Shown here one piece after another: positions 27,162-36,504 of a DNA stretch of 55,697 nucleotides. The DNA is taken from NCBI RefSeq assembly GCF_018070325.1, contig NZ_JAGPXY010000042.1:1-55697 (forward strand), written 5' to 3'. Positions within the stretch are counted from its first letter, which is position 1; each line of letters starts with the position of its first letter. The stretch comes from Micromonospora sp. H61. Its GTDB lineage: Bacteria > Actinomycetota > Actinomycetes > Mycobacteriales > Micromonosporaceae. The notes under the pieces are model-generated. The model made no database searches, was not told the DNA's origin, and saw only the letters and a program-made list of their open reading frames with translations. The translations under genes and the position numbers were made by a program.

Positions 27162-27380
27162 TCAGGCGACGCGGCGGGTGGCGCGACGGCGAGCCGCCTC
27201 CGGGCGCGCGGGCGCGACCAGCACCTCGACGTCGAAGCCGGCCCGGGCGAACACCTCGATGGCCTCGACCTCGGCGGCGACCAACCCGGCCGCCGGGGAC
27301 GTCTCGTCGAACAGGGCGGTCAGTGGGCAGCCGGAACAGCCGTCGGCCCGCTTCGCGCACCCGTCGCAGTCGATGAGCAT
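27162..27380 (-). CDS. Small Cys-containing hypothetical protein
   Basis: This 72-residue protein begins MLIDCDGCAKRADGCSGC, with four cysteines as two CxxC pairs that could bind zinc or an Fe-S cluster. A helix-strand pair (VEAIEVFARAGFDVEVLVAP) and a basic Arg-rich tail follow. The ATG at 27378-27380 has a perfect AGGAGG about five nt upstream, which is the main reason to accept it. It stands alone between the M48 and DinB genes. Function unknown. Confidence 0.7.
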   Translation of the reverse strand: MLIDCDGCAKRADGCSGCPLTALFDETSPAAGLVAAEVEAIEVFARAGFDVEVLVAPARPEAARRRATRRVA

Positions 27381-27567
27381 CAACCCTCCTGATCGGCTCG
27401 CGGCACCCGGGCGACTCCTGCCGTCGCCGGCCGAGCACCGTCGGTGACATCGACACTAACCACCGGGTACGACAGGAACCCCGTCCGACCGCCCGTTTCA
27501 GGGCTGGATCCACTCCAGATCAGCGATATCGGGGTATCCCACCCGGCTGGCCGTCGCTGGCGAGGTC

Positions 27568-28287
27568 TCAGCCCTGTGCGTCGAGGTCACGCAGTGCGAA
27601 GCGGAGGTGCTGCCACTCCTCGCCGAAGATCACGTGAAGGCAGTGCAGGACGGACACGATGTGCTCGGGCCACCAGGCGCTCGGCCGAGGCTCGGCGAGC
27701 AACTCCGGCGTGACAGTCGCGAGGAAGTCGCGCACCATGGCCTGTCGCTCGGTCCGCACCTGGAGGACCGCCTCGAAGGTCGGCTGCTCGGTGGCGAAGA
27801 CCGACATGTCGAAGCCGTCGGTCTCGTACTCGACGTGCGACTGACCGAGCGGGTGGAACGGCTGGGGCAGGCGCAGGATCGCCTTGCCCAACCACGCGTC
27901 CGCGGCGAACACGAGATGACGCAGCGTCTGCGCGAACGACCACTCACCGTCGATCGAGACGTCGACCGCGCCCTCGGGCATGGACACAGCCCGGTCGACC
28001 GCCGCCGCCCAGGCTCCTTCGATCGCCGCCCACCCCTCGCGCAGGTCGTCCGGGTCCTTGGCCAGCCGGAGATCGCGCCCGGGGAACCGTCGGTTGAGCT
28101 GGGCCTCGACCAACGGCACGACATCGACGCCGTTGACCACGAGCGTGCCTTCGGCCAACCACGGCGCGTCGATGTCCAGGCCATCAACGTCGACGCCGCG
28201 CATCACCGCACCGGCCAGTGTCGAGCGGTTGAACCGGGCACCCCGCAGGTTGTTGTCGACGAAGACCGTGACGTCGTCCTGTGCCAT
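27568..28287 (-). CDS. DinB-family protein with N-terminal pentapeptide-like repeat
   Basis: This 239-residue protein has a short N-terminal pentapeptide-repeat-like stretch (NNLRGARFNRSTLAGAVMRGVDVDGLDI). It is followed by a DinB four-helix domain with EWSFAQTLRHLVFAADAWLGK (first metal-type His) and a C-terminal HIVSVLHCLHVIFGEEWQHLRFA helix holding further histidines. DinB-like proteins include thiol-dependent enzymes such as mycothiol S-transferases. The ATG at 28285-28287 has GGGAG five nt upstream. The substrate is unknown; mycothiol chemistry is a plausible guess in an actinomycete. Confidence 0.8.
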   Translation of the reverse strand: MAQDDVTVFVDNNLRGARFNRSTLAGAVMRGVDVDGLDIDAPWLAEGTLVVNGVDVVPLVEAQLNRRFPGRDLRLAKDPDDLREGWAAIEGAWAAAVDRAVSMPEGAVDVSIDGEWSFAQTLRHLVFAADAWLGKAILRLPQPFHPLGQSHVEYETDGFDMSVFATEQPTFEAVLQVRTERQAMVRDFLATVTPELLAEPRPSAWWPEHIVSVLHCLHVIFGEEWQHLRFALRDLDAQG

Positions 28288-28429
28288 CGCGGCTCCCATC
28301 CCTCGGCGGTCGCGGCGATGCTAGCGCCGGGGTGGGACAGGTTCAGGCACAGTGCGACGGGTGGCGCGCCCGCCGGGCTCGCCCAACCAGCGCCGGGAGC
28401 CGGCCCGTCGACGTGTCGGCCCGCTGTGG

Positions 28430-29884
28430 TCAGGAGCGGGCGAGCCGCCGCAGCAGCGAGTCCGCGCCCAGCGGATACGCGCCGTGCCGGCGTACCCCGT
28501 CGGCGACCTCGCGGTCCGACGAGACGACCACCACCGGCCGGCCCGCCGGCTCGGCGCGGACCAGTCGCCGGATCAGCTCGTCGGCGGTCTCGCCCTTGCG
28601 GGAGAAGAGCACCCGCACGCCGCGCGGGGCGGGCGGCAGCCCGTGCATCCGTTCGGCGCCGTCGAAGACCACTGTGACCTCGTCGCCGGTCTGCGCGGCG
28701 ATCCCGCCCAGCCCGGTGATCAGGCGTTTGCGCTGCTGCTCCAGGGACATCTCGCCGAAGCCACGCTTGGTGACGTTGTAGCCGTCCACCACGAGGTGTG
28801 CCCGGGGCAGGGCGAGCAACTGGTCGAGCCGGGCCGGGTCGTCGGTGTCGCGGGCGCGGGCGGCAGGGCCGGCCGGGGCGGTGCCCGGCTGCTCGGCGAA
28901 CGCGTCGGCGACGAAGTCGGCGGGGAGTTTGTCCACCGGGTCGAGCGCCAGCTCCCGGCGCAGCCCGACGGCGGCCTGGCCGATGGTCTCCAGGAGCAGC
29001 CAGAGCCGGGCGTCGTCGACCGAACGCGCCTCCTTGGCACTGGCCCGGGCCACCCCGGCGGCGGCCTCGGCCTCGGCCAGCCGGGCCCGGGCGCGGCGGA
29101 GTTCGGCGTCCACGTCGGCGCTGGCGCGGGCGGCCCGGCCGCGCTCGGTGGCCAGCAGTTCGGTGGCCTTCCGCTCGCGGGCCTGGGTCTCCCGCAGGGT
29201 GCGGGCCACCTGTCGGGACTCCTCGCGGAGCTGACCCAGCTCCTCGCGGACGCGGGCCAACTCGTCGCGGAGCTTCTCGGCCTCGACCCGGGCCACCGCG
29301 CGGTCGTGCTCGGCCCGGGTGGCCCGCTGCTCGGCCTCGCGGACCAACTCGGCGACGACGGCGCTGTCCGCCTCGGCGCGCACGGCCGCGCCGCTGGCGT
29401 CGATCAGCTCCCGCCAGCCACGGGGCCGGGCCAGGTAGGCCAGCGCGGCCACCTCGACCGGGTCGGCGGCCGCCGGCGCGGTGCCCTCGACCACTGCCGC
29501 ACCGAGGTCACCGGCGTCGGCCAGGACCCGCGCGGTGACCCGCTGCCGGAACAGCGGGTCGGCGGTGAGCTGGGCGGCGATGACCGGCGCGCCGAGCCGG
29601 GCGCGCCGGTTGGGGGCGAACTTGGCCACCCGGCGCAACGGCACCGGGACCTCGTCGGTGGGGAGGGTGGGCAGCACCGCGGCGGTCAGCGTCACGATCC
29701 GCTGCCGAACCGGCTCGGGCAGGGTGGGCTCCGGCTCGGCGGCGGGACCGTCGCCCGTCGTCGTCGGGCCCGATGCGCCCGATGTGTCGTTGACTACGTT
29801 GTCGTCCGGGTTGCCCACAGCACCGTCGAGTGCGACCGGGTCCTCCTGCGGGAGGTGGTCGTCGTACGGCTCGGTGAGGGGCAT
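28430..29884 (-). CDS. NYN-domain (YacP-like) RNA-binding/nuclease protein
   Basis: This 484-residue protein has a disordered acidic N-terminus (1-55), a helical region (56-160), a long charged coiled coil (about 165-290; EAEKLRDELARVREELGQLREES) and a C-terminal NYN/PIN-like domain (about 350-484). The domain has the acidic residues of the fold: LVVDGYNVTKRGF, VTVVFDGAE and VVVSSDREVADGVRRHGA. The domain is related to Rae1/YacP ribosome-associated RNases. The gene is common in actinomycetes but uncharacterised. It is transcribed divergently from the exonuclease gene. Confidence 0.85.
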   Translation of the reverse strand: MPLTEPYDDHLPQEDPVALDGAVGNPDDNVVNDTSGASGPTTTGDGPAAEPEPTLPEPVRQRIVTLTAAVLPTLPTDEVPVPLRRVAKFAPNRRARLGAPVIAAQLTADPLFRQRVTARVLADAGDLGAAVVEGTAPAAADPVEVAALAYLARPRGWRELIDASGAAVRAEADSAVVAELVREAEQRATRAEHDRAVARVEAEKLRDELARVREELGQLREESRQVARTLRETQARERKATELLATERGRAARASADVDAELRRARARLAEAEAAAGVARASAKEARSVDDARLWLLLETIGQAAVGLRRELALDPVDKLPADFVADAFAEQPGTAPAGPAARARDTDDPARLDQLLALPRAHLVVDGYNVTKRGFGEMSLEQQRKRLITGLGGIAAQTGDEVTVVFDGAERMHGLPPAPRGVRVLFSRKGETADELIRRLVRAEPAGRPVVVVSSDREVADGVRRHGAYPLGADSLLRRLARS

Positions 29885-29998
29885 GTGGCAAGTCTCCCAC
29901 CGCGACCGGGCCCACCGCCCGGTGAGTGAGCCGATCTCTCATCCTAGCCCCATGGTGACGGATGGGACGGCTGCGACGGGAGTGTCGGACCGGGGCGC

Positions 29999-30004
29999 TA
30001 GCGT
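29999..30004 (+). promoter_or_regulatory. -10 element, leaderless start for the DnaQ/GIY-YIG gene
   Basis: TAGCGT fits TANNNT and ends seven nt before ATG 30012, the spacing expected if transcription starts at or next to the start codon. No ribosome site precedes that ATG. Confidence 0.45.
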
Positions 30005-30011
30005 GCCGCCG

Positions 30012-31766
30012 ATGGCACAGGCGGAGTACGTCCAGGAGTCACTGGCCGGTCTCGACCCGGCGGTGGGCGGGGTGGACCCGGCGCTGCCGCTCTACGCGAC
30101 GACGTTCGTGGTGGTCGACCTGGAGACCACCGGGGGCGCGCCGGACGGCGGCGGCATCACCGAGATCGGCGCGGTCAAGGTGCGCGGTGGCGAGCGGTTG
30201 GGGGTGCTGGCGACCCTGGTCAACCCGGGCCAGCCGATTCCGCCGTTCATCACAGTGCTGACCGGCATCACCCAGGCCATGCTGGTGCCGGCGCCACCGA
30301 TCGAGCAGGTGCTGCCGAGCTTCCTGGAGTTCATCGACGACGCGGTGCTGGTGGCCCACAACGCCCCGTACGACGTGGGCTTCCTCAAGGCCGCCTGCGC
30401 CAAGCACGGCTACCGCTGGCCCAACCCCCGGGTCCTGGACACGGCGGCGCTCGCCCGCCGGGTGCTGACCCGCGACGAGGTGCCCAACCGCAAGCTGGGC
30501 ACCCTGGCCGCCTACTTCCGGACCGCCACCCAGCCCACCCACCGGGCGTTGGACGACGCGAAGGCCACCGTCGACGTGCTGCACGGGCTGATCGGCCGGC
30601 TCGGCGGGCACCGGGTGGACACTGTCGGCGACGCCATCGAGTTCGCCCGCGCTGTCACCCCGACCCAGCGTCGCAAACGGCACCTGGCCGAGGGGCTGCC
30701 CAAGGTCCCGGGGGTCTACATCTTCCGGGCCGCCGACGACCGGCCGCTCTACGTGGGCACCTCGGTCGACATCGCCACCCGGGTGCGCAGCTACTTCACC
30801 GCCGGCGAGAAGCGTGCCCGGATCTCCGAGATGCTGGGCGCGGCCGAGCGGGTCGAGGCGGTGGAGTGCGCCCACTCGTTGGAGGCGGAGGTCCGCGAGC
30901 TGCGGTTGATCGCCGCGCACGCCCCGCCGTACAACCGCCGGTCCAAATACCCGGAACGAATGGTCTGGCTCAAGCTGACCGACGGTCCGTACCCTCGGCT
31001 GTCGATCGTCCGCGACCTCTCCCCCACCGACACCGCGTACCTCGGGCCGTTCACCTCCCGGCGGGCCGCCGAGCTGGCAGCCGCCGGTTTCCACGATGCG
31101 GTGCCGCTGCGCCAGTGCACGCACCGGCTGTCGCTGCGCACCGTCACGCCGGCCTGCGCGCTGGCCGAGCTGGGTCGCTGCCCGGCGCCCTGCGAACACA
31201 AGATCACCCCCGAGGAGTACGACGACAGCGCCGCCGCGCCCTTCCGTACCGCGACCGCCAGTGATCCGCAGCCGGTGGTGGACGCGCTGCTCGCGCGGAT
31301 CGACGTGCTCTCCCGCGACCAGCGCTACGAGGAGGCCGCCGTGGTGCGGTCCCGGCTGGCCGCCGTGCTGCGGGCCACAGTGCGGATGCAGCGGCTGGCC
31401 GCGCTGACCGGGATCGTCGAGTTGGCCGCGGCCCGGCCGGCCGCCCGGGGCGGCTGGGAGTTGGCGCTGGTCCGGCACGGCCGACTGGCCGGCGCGGGGG
31501 TGTCCCCACCGGGCGTGCACCCGCGTCCCACGTTGACCACGATCCGGGCCACCGCCGAGACGGTGTCGGGCGGGCACGGCCCGGTGCCGGCCGCCACCGC
31601 CGAGGAGTCGGAGCGGATCCTGTCCTGGTTGGAGCGACCGGAGACCCGACTCGTCGAGATGTCCTCCGGTTGGTCCTCTCCGGCGAGTGGCGCGGGCCGG
31701 TTCCGTGACCTGCTGGCGAAGGCCGAGGGCGGCGCGTCCCACCAACTCTCGACCGAACGCTCATGA
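30012..31766 (+). CDS. DEDDh exonuclease (DnaQ-like) fused to a UvrC-type GIY-YIG domain
   Basis: This 584-residue protein has an N-terminal DnaQ-family 3'-5' exonuclease (VVVDLETTGG with Asp/Glu, LVAHNAPYDVGFL, HRALDDAKAT with His/Asp). It is followed by a GIY-YIG endonuclease domain (PGVYIFRAADDRPLYVGTSVDIATRVRSYF) and a UvrC-like tail with cysteines (GRCPAPC) and a UVR-like helix pair (DQRYEEAAVVRSRLAAVL). The same fusion is M. tuberculosis Rv2191. It probably acts in DNA repair in the cytosol. The start could also be ATG 29952 or GTG 30003; I prefer 30012 because of the leaderless promoter spacing. Confidence 0.88.
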   Translation: MAQAEYVQESLAGLDPAVGGVDPALPLYATTFVVVDLETTGGAPDGGGITEIGAVKVRGGERLGVLATLVNPGQPIPPFITVLTGITQAMLVPAPPIEQVLPSFLEFIDDAVLVAHNAPYDVGFLKAACAKHGYRWPNPRVLDTAALARRVLTRDEVPNRKLGTLAAYFRTATQPTHRALDDAKATVDVLHGLIGRLGGHRVDTVGDAIEFARAVTPTQRRKRHLAEGLPKVPGVYIFRAADDRPLYVGTSVDIATRVRSYFTAGEKRARISEMLGAAERVEAVECAHSLEAEVRELRLIAAHAPPYNRRSKYPERMVWLKLTDGPYPRLSIVRDLSPTDTAYLGPFTSRRAAELAAAGFHDAVPLRQCTHRLSLRTVTPACALAELGRCPAPCEHKITPEEYDDSAAAPFRTATASDPQPVVDALLARIDVLSRDQRYEEAAVVRSRLAAVLRATVRMQRLAALTGIVELAAARPAARGGWELALVRHGRLAGAGVSPPGVHPRPTLTTIRATAETVSGGHGPVPAATAEESERILSWLERPETRLVEMSSGWSSPASGAGRFRDLLAKAEGGASHQLSTERS

Positions 31767-31892
31767 CCAACTGACCGATCGGACTACGTCGACTCGCTTA
31801 GGCTGTTAGAGAAGTGCAGTCCTGCCCGATTCGTGGGCCTGCTCCCCCGCCGGGTTCCGGCGATGTGGAGCCGGGGTGAGGAGGTGTCCCTC

Positions 31893-33686
<1,794 letters not shown>

Positions 33687-33727
33687 CCCGGCGGGCCCCA
33701 GCGGGACCGAGGGACATTCGTGACCAC

Positions 33728-33733
33728 TAGCCT
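33728..33733 (+). promoter_or_regulatory. -10 element, leaderless start for the Nudix gene
   Basis: TAGCCT ends six nt before ATG 33740. The spacing predicts transcription starting at the start codon. Confidence 0.45.
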
Positions 33734-33739
33734 GGAGTC

Positions 33740-34282
33740 ATGATCCCCCGCTCCCGCGCCACCGGTCGGGCCCTTTTCTACCAGGCCTTCTATCGGCTGC
33801 CGCTGCCGGTGCGTCGACGCCTGGTCCGGTTGGCCGTGCCCAAGTACATCGTCGGCGCGGTGACCCTGGTCCGGGACACCGAGGCGACGGGCGCGGGTCG
33901 GTTGCTCATGCTGCGCCAGCCGCCCGGCAAGGGTTGGTCACTCCCCGCCGGCCTGCTCAACCGGGGTGAGGCCCCGGTGGTGGGCGCGGCCCGTGAGCTG
34001 TTCGAGGAGTCCGGCGTCCGGCTCCCACCGTCGCGGCTGCGTCCGGCGGTGCCGAACGCGATCGTGCACGCCAAGGGCTGGGTGGACATGGTCTTCGAGG
34101 CCGAGGTGCCGGCGTCCAGCACCGAGCTGACAGTCGACGGCGGGGAGGTCTTCGAGGCCGCCTGGCACCCCCTGGACGACCTGCCCAAGCTGACCTGGCC
34201 GACGGCCCGGCTGCTCGCCTACTACGACATCGGGCCGCTGGCCGGGCAGTTCCCGCCGCCGGTGCCCGACGACACCCCGTGA
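33740..34282 (+). CDS. Nudix hydrolase
   Basis: This 180-residue protein has a complete Nudix box: GLLNRGEAPVVGAARELFEESGV matches G-x5-E-x7-REUxEExGU. An N-terminal basic helix (RRRLVRLAVPKYIVGAVTLV) precedes the fold. The substrate is a nucleoside diphosphate linked to an unknown group. The stop overlaps the GTG of the nucleotidyltransferase gene (GTGA), so the two are coupled; a nucleotide-sugar substrate is a reasonable guess. Confidence 0.92.
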   Translation: MIPRSRATGRALFYQAFYRLPLPVRRRLVRLAVPKYIVGAVTLVRDTEATGAGRLLMLRQPPGKGWSLPAGLLNRGEAPVVGAARELFEESGVRLPPSRLRPAVPNAIVHAKGWVDMVFEAEVPASSTELTVDGGEVFEAAWHPLDDLPKLTWPTARLLAYYDIGPLAGQFPPPVPDDTP

Positions 34283-35148
34283 CCGGCGCGGCCGGTGTGC
34301 CGGCGGAGCTGTGCGCTGTGGTGCTGGCCGCCGGCGAGGGCACGCGGCTGCGCCCGCTCACCGAACGGCTGCCCAAGGCACTCTGTCCGGTGGGCAACGT
34401 GCCCCTGCTGGATCGGGCGTTGGCGCGGCTGGCCGGCCTGGGCCTGACCGGTCCCGGGCGGGTCGCGGTGAACGCCTGCTACCTCGGCGACCAGGTGGTG
34501 GCGCACGTCGGCGACCGCGCACACCTGTCGGTGGAGCCGGGCGACCCGCTGGGCACCGCGGGCGGGGTGGCCAACCTGCGGGACTGGATCGACGGGCGGC
34601 CGGTGCTGGTCGGCAACGCCGACGCGTACCTCGCCGACCCGGCTGCTCCCCCGGGCCCGGACGTGGCCGCCCTGCTCGACGGCTGGGACGGGCACACCGT
34701 ACGCCTGCTCGGCCAGCCCGCCGCGGACCCGGCGGCGCCGGGCACCTTCGCCGGGCACTGCTTCACCGGGTTCTCGCTGCTGCCCTGGCGGCTGGTCCGG
34801 GACCTGCCGGTCGTCTTCTCGGACCTGGTTCGCGCCGTGTGGCGTCCGGCCGAGGCGGCTGGCGCCCTGACCGTGGTGCCGTACCCGGGCACCTTCTTCG
34901 ACACCGGCACCCCGGCCGACTACCTGGCGGCCAACCTGCACGCCGCGGCCGGCGGCGTTCTCGTCGCGGAGTCCGCGACGGTGACCGGCCACTGCGTGGA
35001 GTCGGTCGTCGGCGCGGGCGCGCGGGTGGACGGTGACGTGTCCCGCACAGTGGTGTGGCCGGGCGCGACAGTACGGGCCGGCGAGCGGCTGCGGAACGTG
35101 ATCCGGGCCGGGAGCGACCTGACAGTGCCCTGCCCCGCCCAGGGCTGA
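34279..35148 (+). CDS. NTP-transferase (sugar-1-phosphate nucleotidyltransferase family)
   Basis: This 289-residue protein has the nucleotidyltransferase signature AVVLAAGEGTRLRPLTERLPKALCPVGNVPLLD at the N-terminus, the metal-binding region VLVGNADAYLAD (the usual GD is AD here), PGTFFDTGTPADYLAANL, and a short C-terminal left-handed beta-helix-like tail (ESATVTGHCVESVVGAGARVDGDVSRTVVWPGATV). It probably makes an NDP-sugar for cell-envelope glycans, such as GDP-mannose-type donors. The exact sugar cannot be set from sequence. It is translationally coupled to the Nudix gene. Confidence 0.87.
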   Translation: MTGAAGVPAELCAVVLAAGEGTRLRPLTERLPKALCPVGNVPLLDRALARLAGLGLTGPGRVAVNACYLGDQVVAHVGDRAHLSVEPGDPLGTAGGVANLRDWIDGRPVLVGNADAYLADPAAPPGPDVAALLDGWDGHTVRLLGQPAADPAAPGTFAGHCFTGFSLLPWRLVRDLPVVFSDLVRAVWRPAEAAGALTVVPYPGTFFDTGTPADYLAANLHAAAGGVLVAESATVTGHCVESVVGAGARVDGDVSRTVVWPGATVRAGERLRNVIRAGSDLTVPCPAQG

Positions 35149-35189
35149 GCCCCGGCGGCTCCCGCCTCCGGTCCCGGGACGAAACATCT

Positions 35190-35195
35190 AGCATG
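35190..35195 (+). promoter_or_regulatory. Predicted -10 element for the RAM-domain gene
   Basis: TAGCAT matches TANNNT and lies 32 bp before the GTG start, leaving room for a short leader that contains the ACGGAG ribosome site. Confidence 0.45.
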
Positions 35196-35227
35196 GGCGA
35201 CGACGCCGACGAACGGAGAAATGCCCC

Positions 35228-35515
35228 GTGATCACCGCGATCGTGCTGATCGACTGCGCCACCGATGCGATCCCCGAGGTGGCGGAGAACCTGGCCAACC
35301 TTCCCGGTGTCAGCGAGGTCTACTCGGTGGCCGGGCACGTCGACCTCATCGCCATCGTCCGGGTCCGCGAGTTCGACCAGATCGCCCAGGTCATCGCGGG
35401 CAGCATCTCCAAGGTCCCGGGAGTGCTCAACACCGAGTCGCACATCGCCTTCCGGGCGTACTCGCAGCACGACCTGGAGGAGGCGTTCGCGATCGGTCTG
35501 GCCAGCGCCGACTGA
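35228..35515 (+). CDS. Stand-alone Lrp/AsnC ligand-binding (RAM) domain protein
   Basis: This 95-residue protein consists only of the alpha/beta RAM domain (ITAIVLIDCATDAIPEVAENLANLPGVSEVYSVAGHVDLIAIVRV), without the DNA-binding helix-turn-helix of Lrp/AsnC proteins. Such proteins bind amino acids and may modulate full-length Lrp partners. The GTG start has ACGGAG nine nt upstream. It is a single-gene unit flanked by a promoter and a convergent terminator. Confidence 0.9.
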   Translation: MITAIVLIDCATDAIPEVAENLANLPGVSEVYSVAGHVDLIAIVRVREFDQIAQVIAGSISKVPGVLNTESHIAFRAYSQHDLEEAFAIGLASAD

Positions 35516-35574
35516 CCCGCTCGCCGTTTCGGGGGCCGTGCCGGCCGCACGGCGGCGGGTGGCGCGCGCAGGGC

Positions 35575-35603
35575 GGCCGGCCCACCGCGAGGGTGGACCG
35601 GCC
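35575..35603. terminator. Convergent terminator hairpin
   Basis: A 12-bp stem with one mismatch (35575-35586 with 35592-35603) and a 5-nt loop sits between the convergent RAM-domain and DUF4142 genes and could serve both. Confidence 0.6.
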
Positions 35604-35619
35604 GTCTGCTGTGGCTACG

Positions 35620-36312
35620 TCAGCTCTCGCTGGGAGCCGGTACCTCGGTGCTGCCGCCGCCCGGAGCCGGCGACTCGGTGCCGGTGCCGCCCGGAGCCGG
35701 CGACTCGGTGCCGGTGCCGCCCGGAGCCGGGGACTCAGTGCCGGTGCCGCCCGGGCTGGGCGTACCGCTGGCGCTGGTCTGCGGGACCGGGATGCCCAGC
35801 TTGTTGGCGAGCGCCACCAACTCGTCGTAGTGCGTCTGCAGCGTCGGAAGCGCCGTCTGCGCCAGCTGGACCACCGACTGCTCGGAGCCCTGCGAGATCT
35901 CCGTCTGGGTGGCCTGGATGGCCTGGACGTGGCCGGCCAGCTCACTGGTCACCCAAAGCCGGTCGAACTCCGCGCCGCTGGCGTTGTTCAGCTGGTCGAT
36001 GACCGCCTGCTGATCGGCGCTGGGCTCGTTCGGCAGTTCCACCCCGAGCTGCGACGCGGTCTGCTGCACCGTCTGGTCCAGCTGGGTGTGGTCGGTCTTC
36101 AGCATCGCGCCCAGGTCCTTGACCCCCTGGTCCTGACCCTTCTGCTGAGCCAGGTCACCAGCGGTGATCTCGAACAGGTTGACCTGGTGTACCGCCTGCA
36201 GGTACTGGGTGTCCTGCGTTGACGGCTGTGCCGCGGCCTGCGCAGCCGCAGCCGGCGCGACACCGACAAGTACCAGCGCGGCCAACAGGCCGAGGCGTTT
36301 GATACCCAACAT
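35620..36312 (-). CDS. Secreted DUF4142 protein
   Basis: This 230-residue exported protein has a signal peptide (MLGIKRLGLLAALVLVGVAPAAAAQAAA) and a ferritin-like four-helix DUF4142 domain (about 30-175; TQDTQYLQAVHQVNLFEITAGDLAQQKGQDQGVKDLGAMLKTDH). The C-terminal tail has Gly-Thr-Glu-Ser-Pro repeats encoded by four 30-bp units. The family includes a putative outer/extracytoplasmic role and unknown ligands. The ATG at 36310-36312 has GGGGGG four nt upstream. The tail could span or tether in the cell wall; no sortase motif is seen. Confidence 0.88.
   Translation of the reverse strand: MLGIKRLGLLAALVLVGVAPAAAAQAAAQPSTQDTQYLQAVHQVNLFEITAGDLAQQKGQDQGVKDLGAMLKTDHTQLDQTVQQTASQLGVELPNEPSADQQAVIDQLNNASGAEFDRLWVTSELAGHVQAIQATQTEISQGSEQSVVQLAQTALPTLQTHYDELVALANKLGIPVPQTSASGTPSPGGTGTESPAPGGTGTESPAPGGTGTESPAPGGGSTEVPAPSES
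35641..35760. repeat. Four 30-bp tandem repeats within the DUF4142 gene
   Basis: The 30-bp units at 35641, 35671, 35701 and 35731 encode the P-G-G-T-G-T-E-S-P-A decapeptide. The two central units are nearly identical, and the outer ones have diverged. The number of units may vary between strains. Confidence 0.85.
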
Positions 36313-36455
36313 GCTTCCCCCCCTTGAGACGTTGGACCGCACGGATACCCGGCTCACCGGGGTTATTCCTGCGATCGCCCGCCGCGCGGGGTCGACCGGT
36401 CCCATCAGGGGCGTCCGACTCCTGGTCGGATGGGTCGGGGGTGTGGATACGACGG

Positions 36456-36480
36456 AGCGCCCGCCGGATTCCGGCGGGCG
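36456..36480 (-). terminator. Terminator of the qcr operon
   Basis: An 11-bp GC-rich perfect stem (36456-36466 with 36470-36480) with a 3-nt core loop lies 25 nt beyond the qcrB stop codon on the minus strand. Confidence 0.7.
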
Positions 36481-36504
36481 CCCCGTAATGGTGCGACTGG
36501 GCGG

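Noticed and set aside
35641..35760. CRISPR-like array
   Set aside because: Units are contiguous with no spacers and lie in frame inside a coding sequence.
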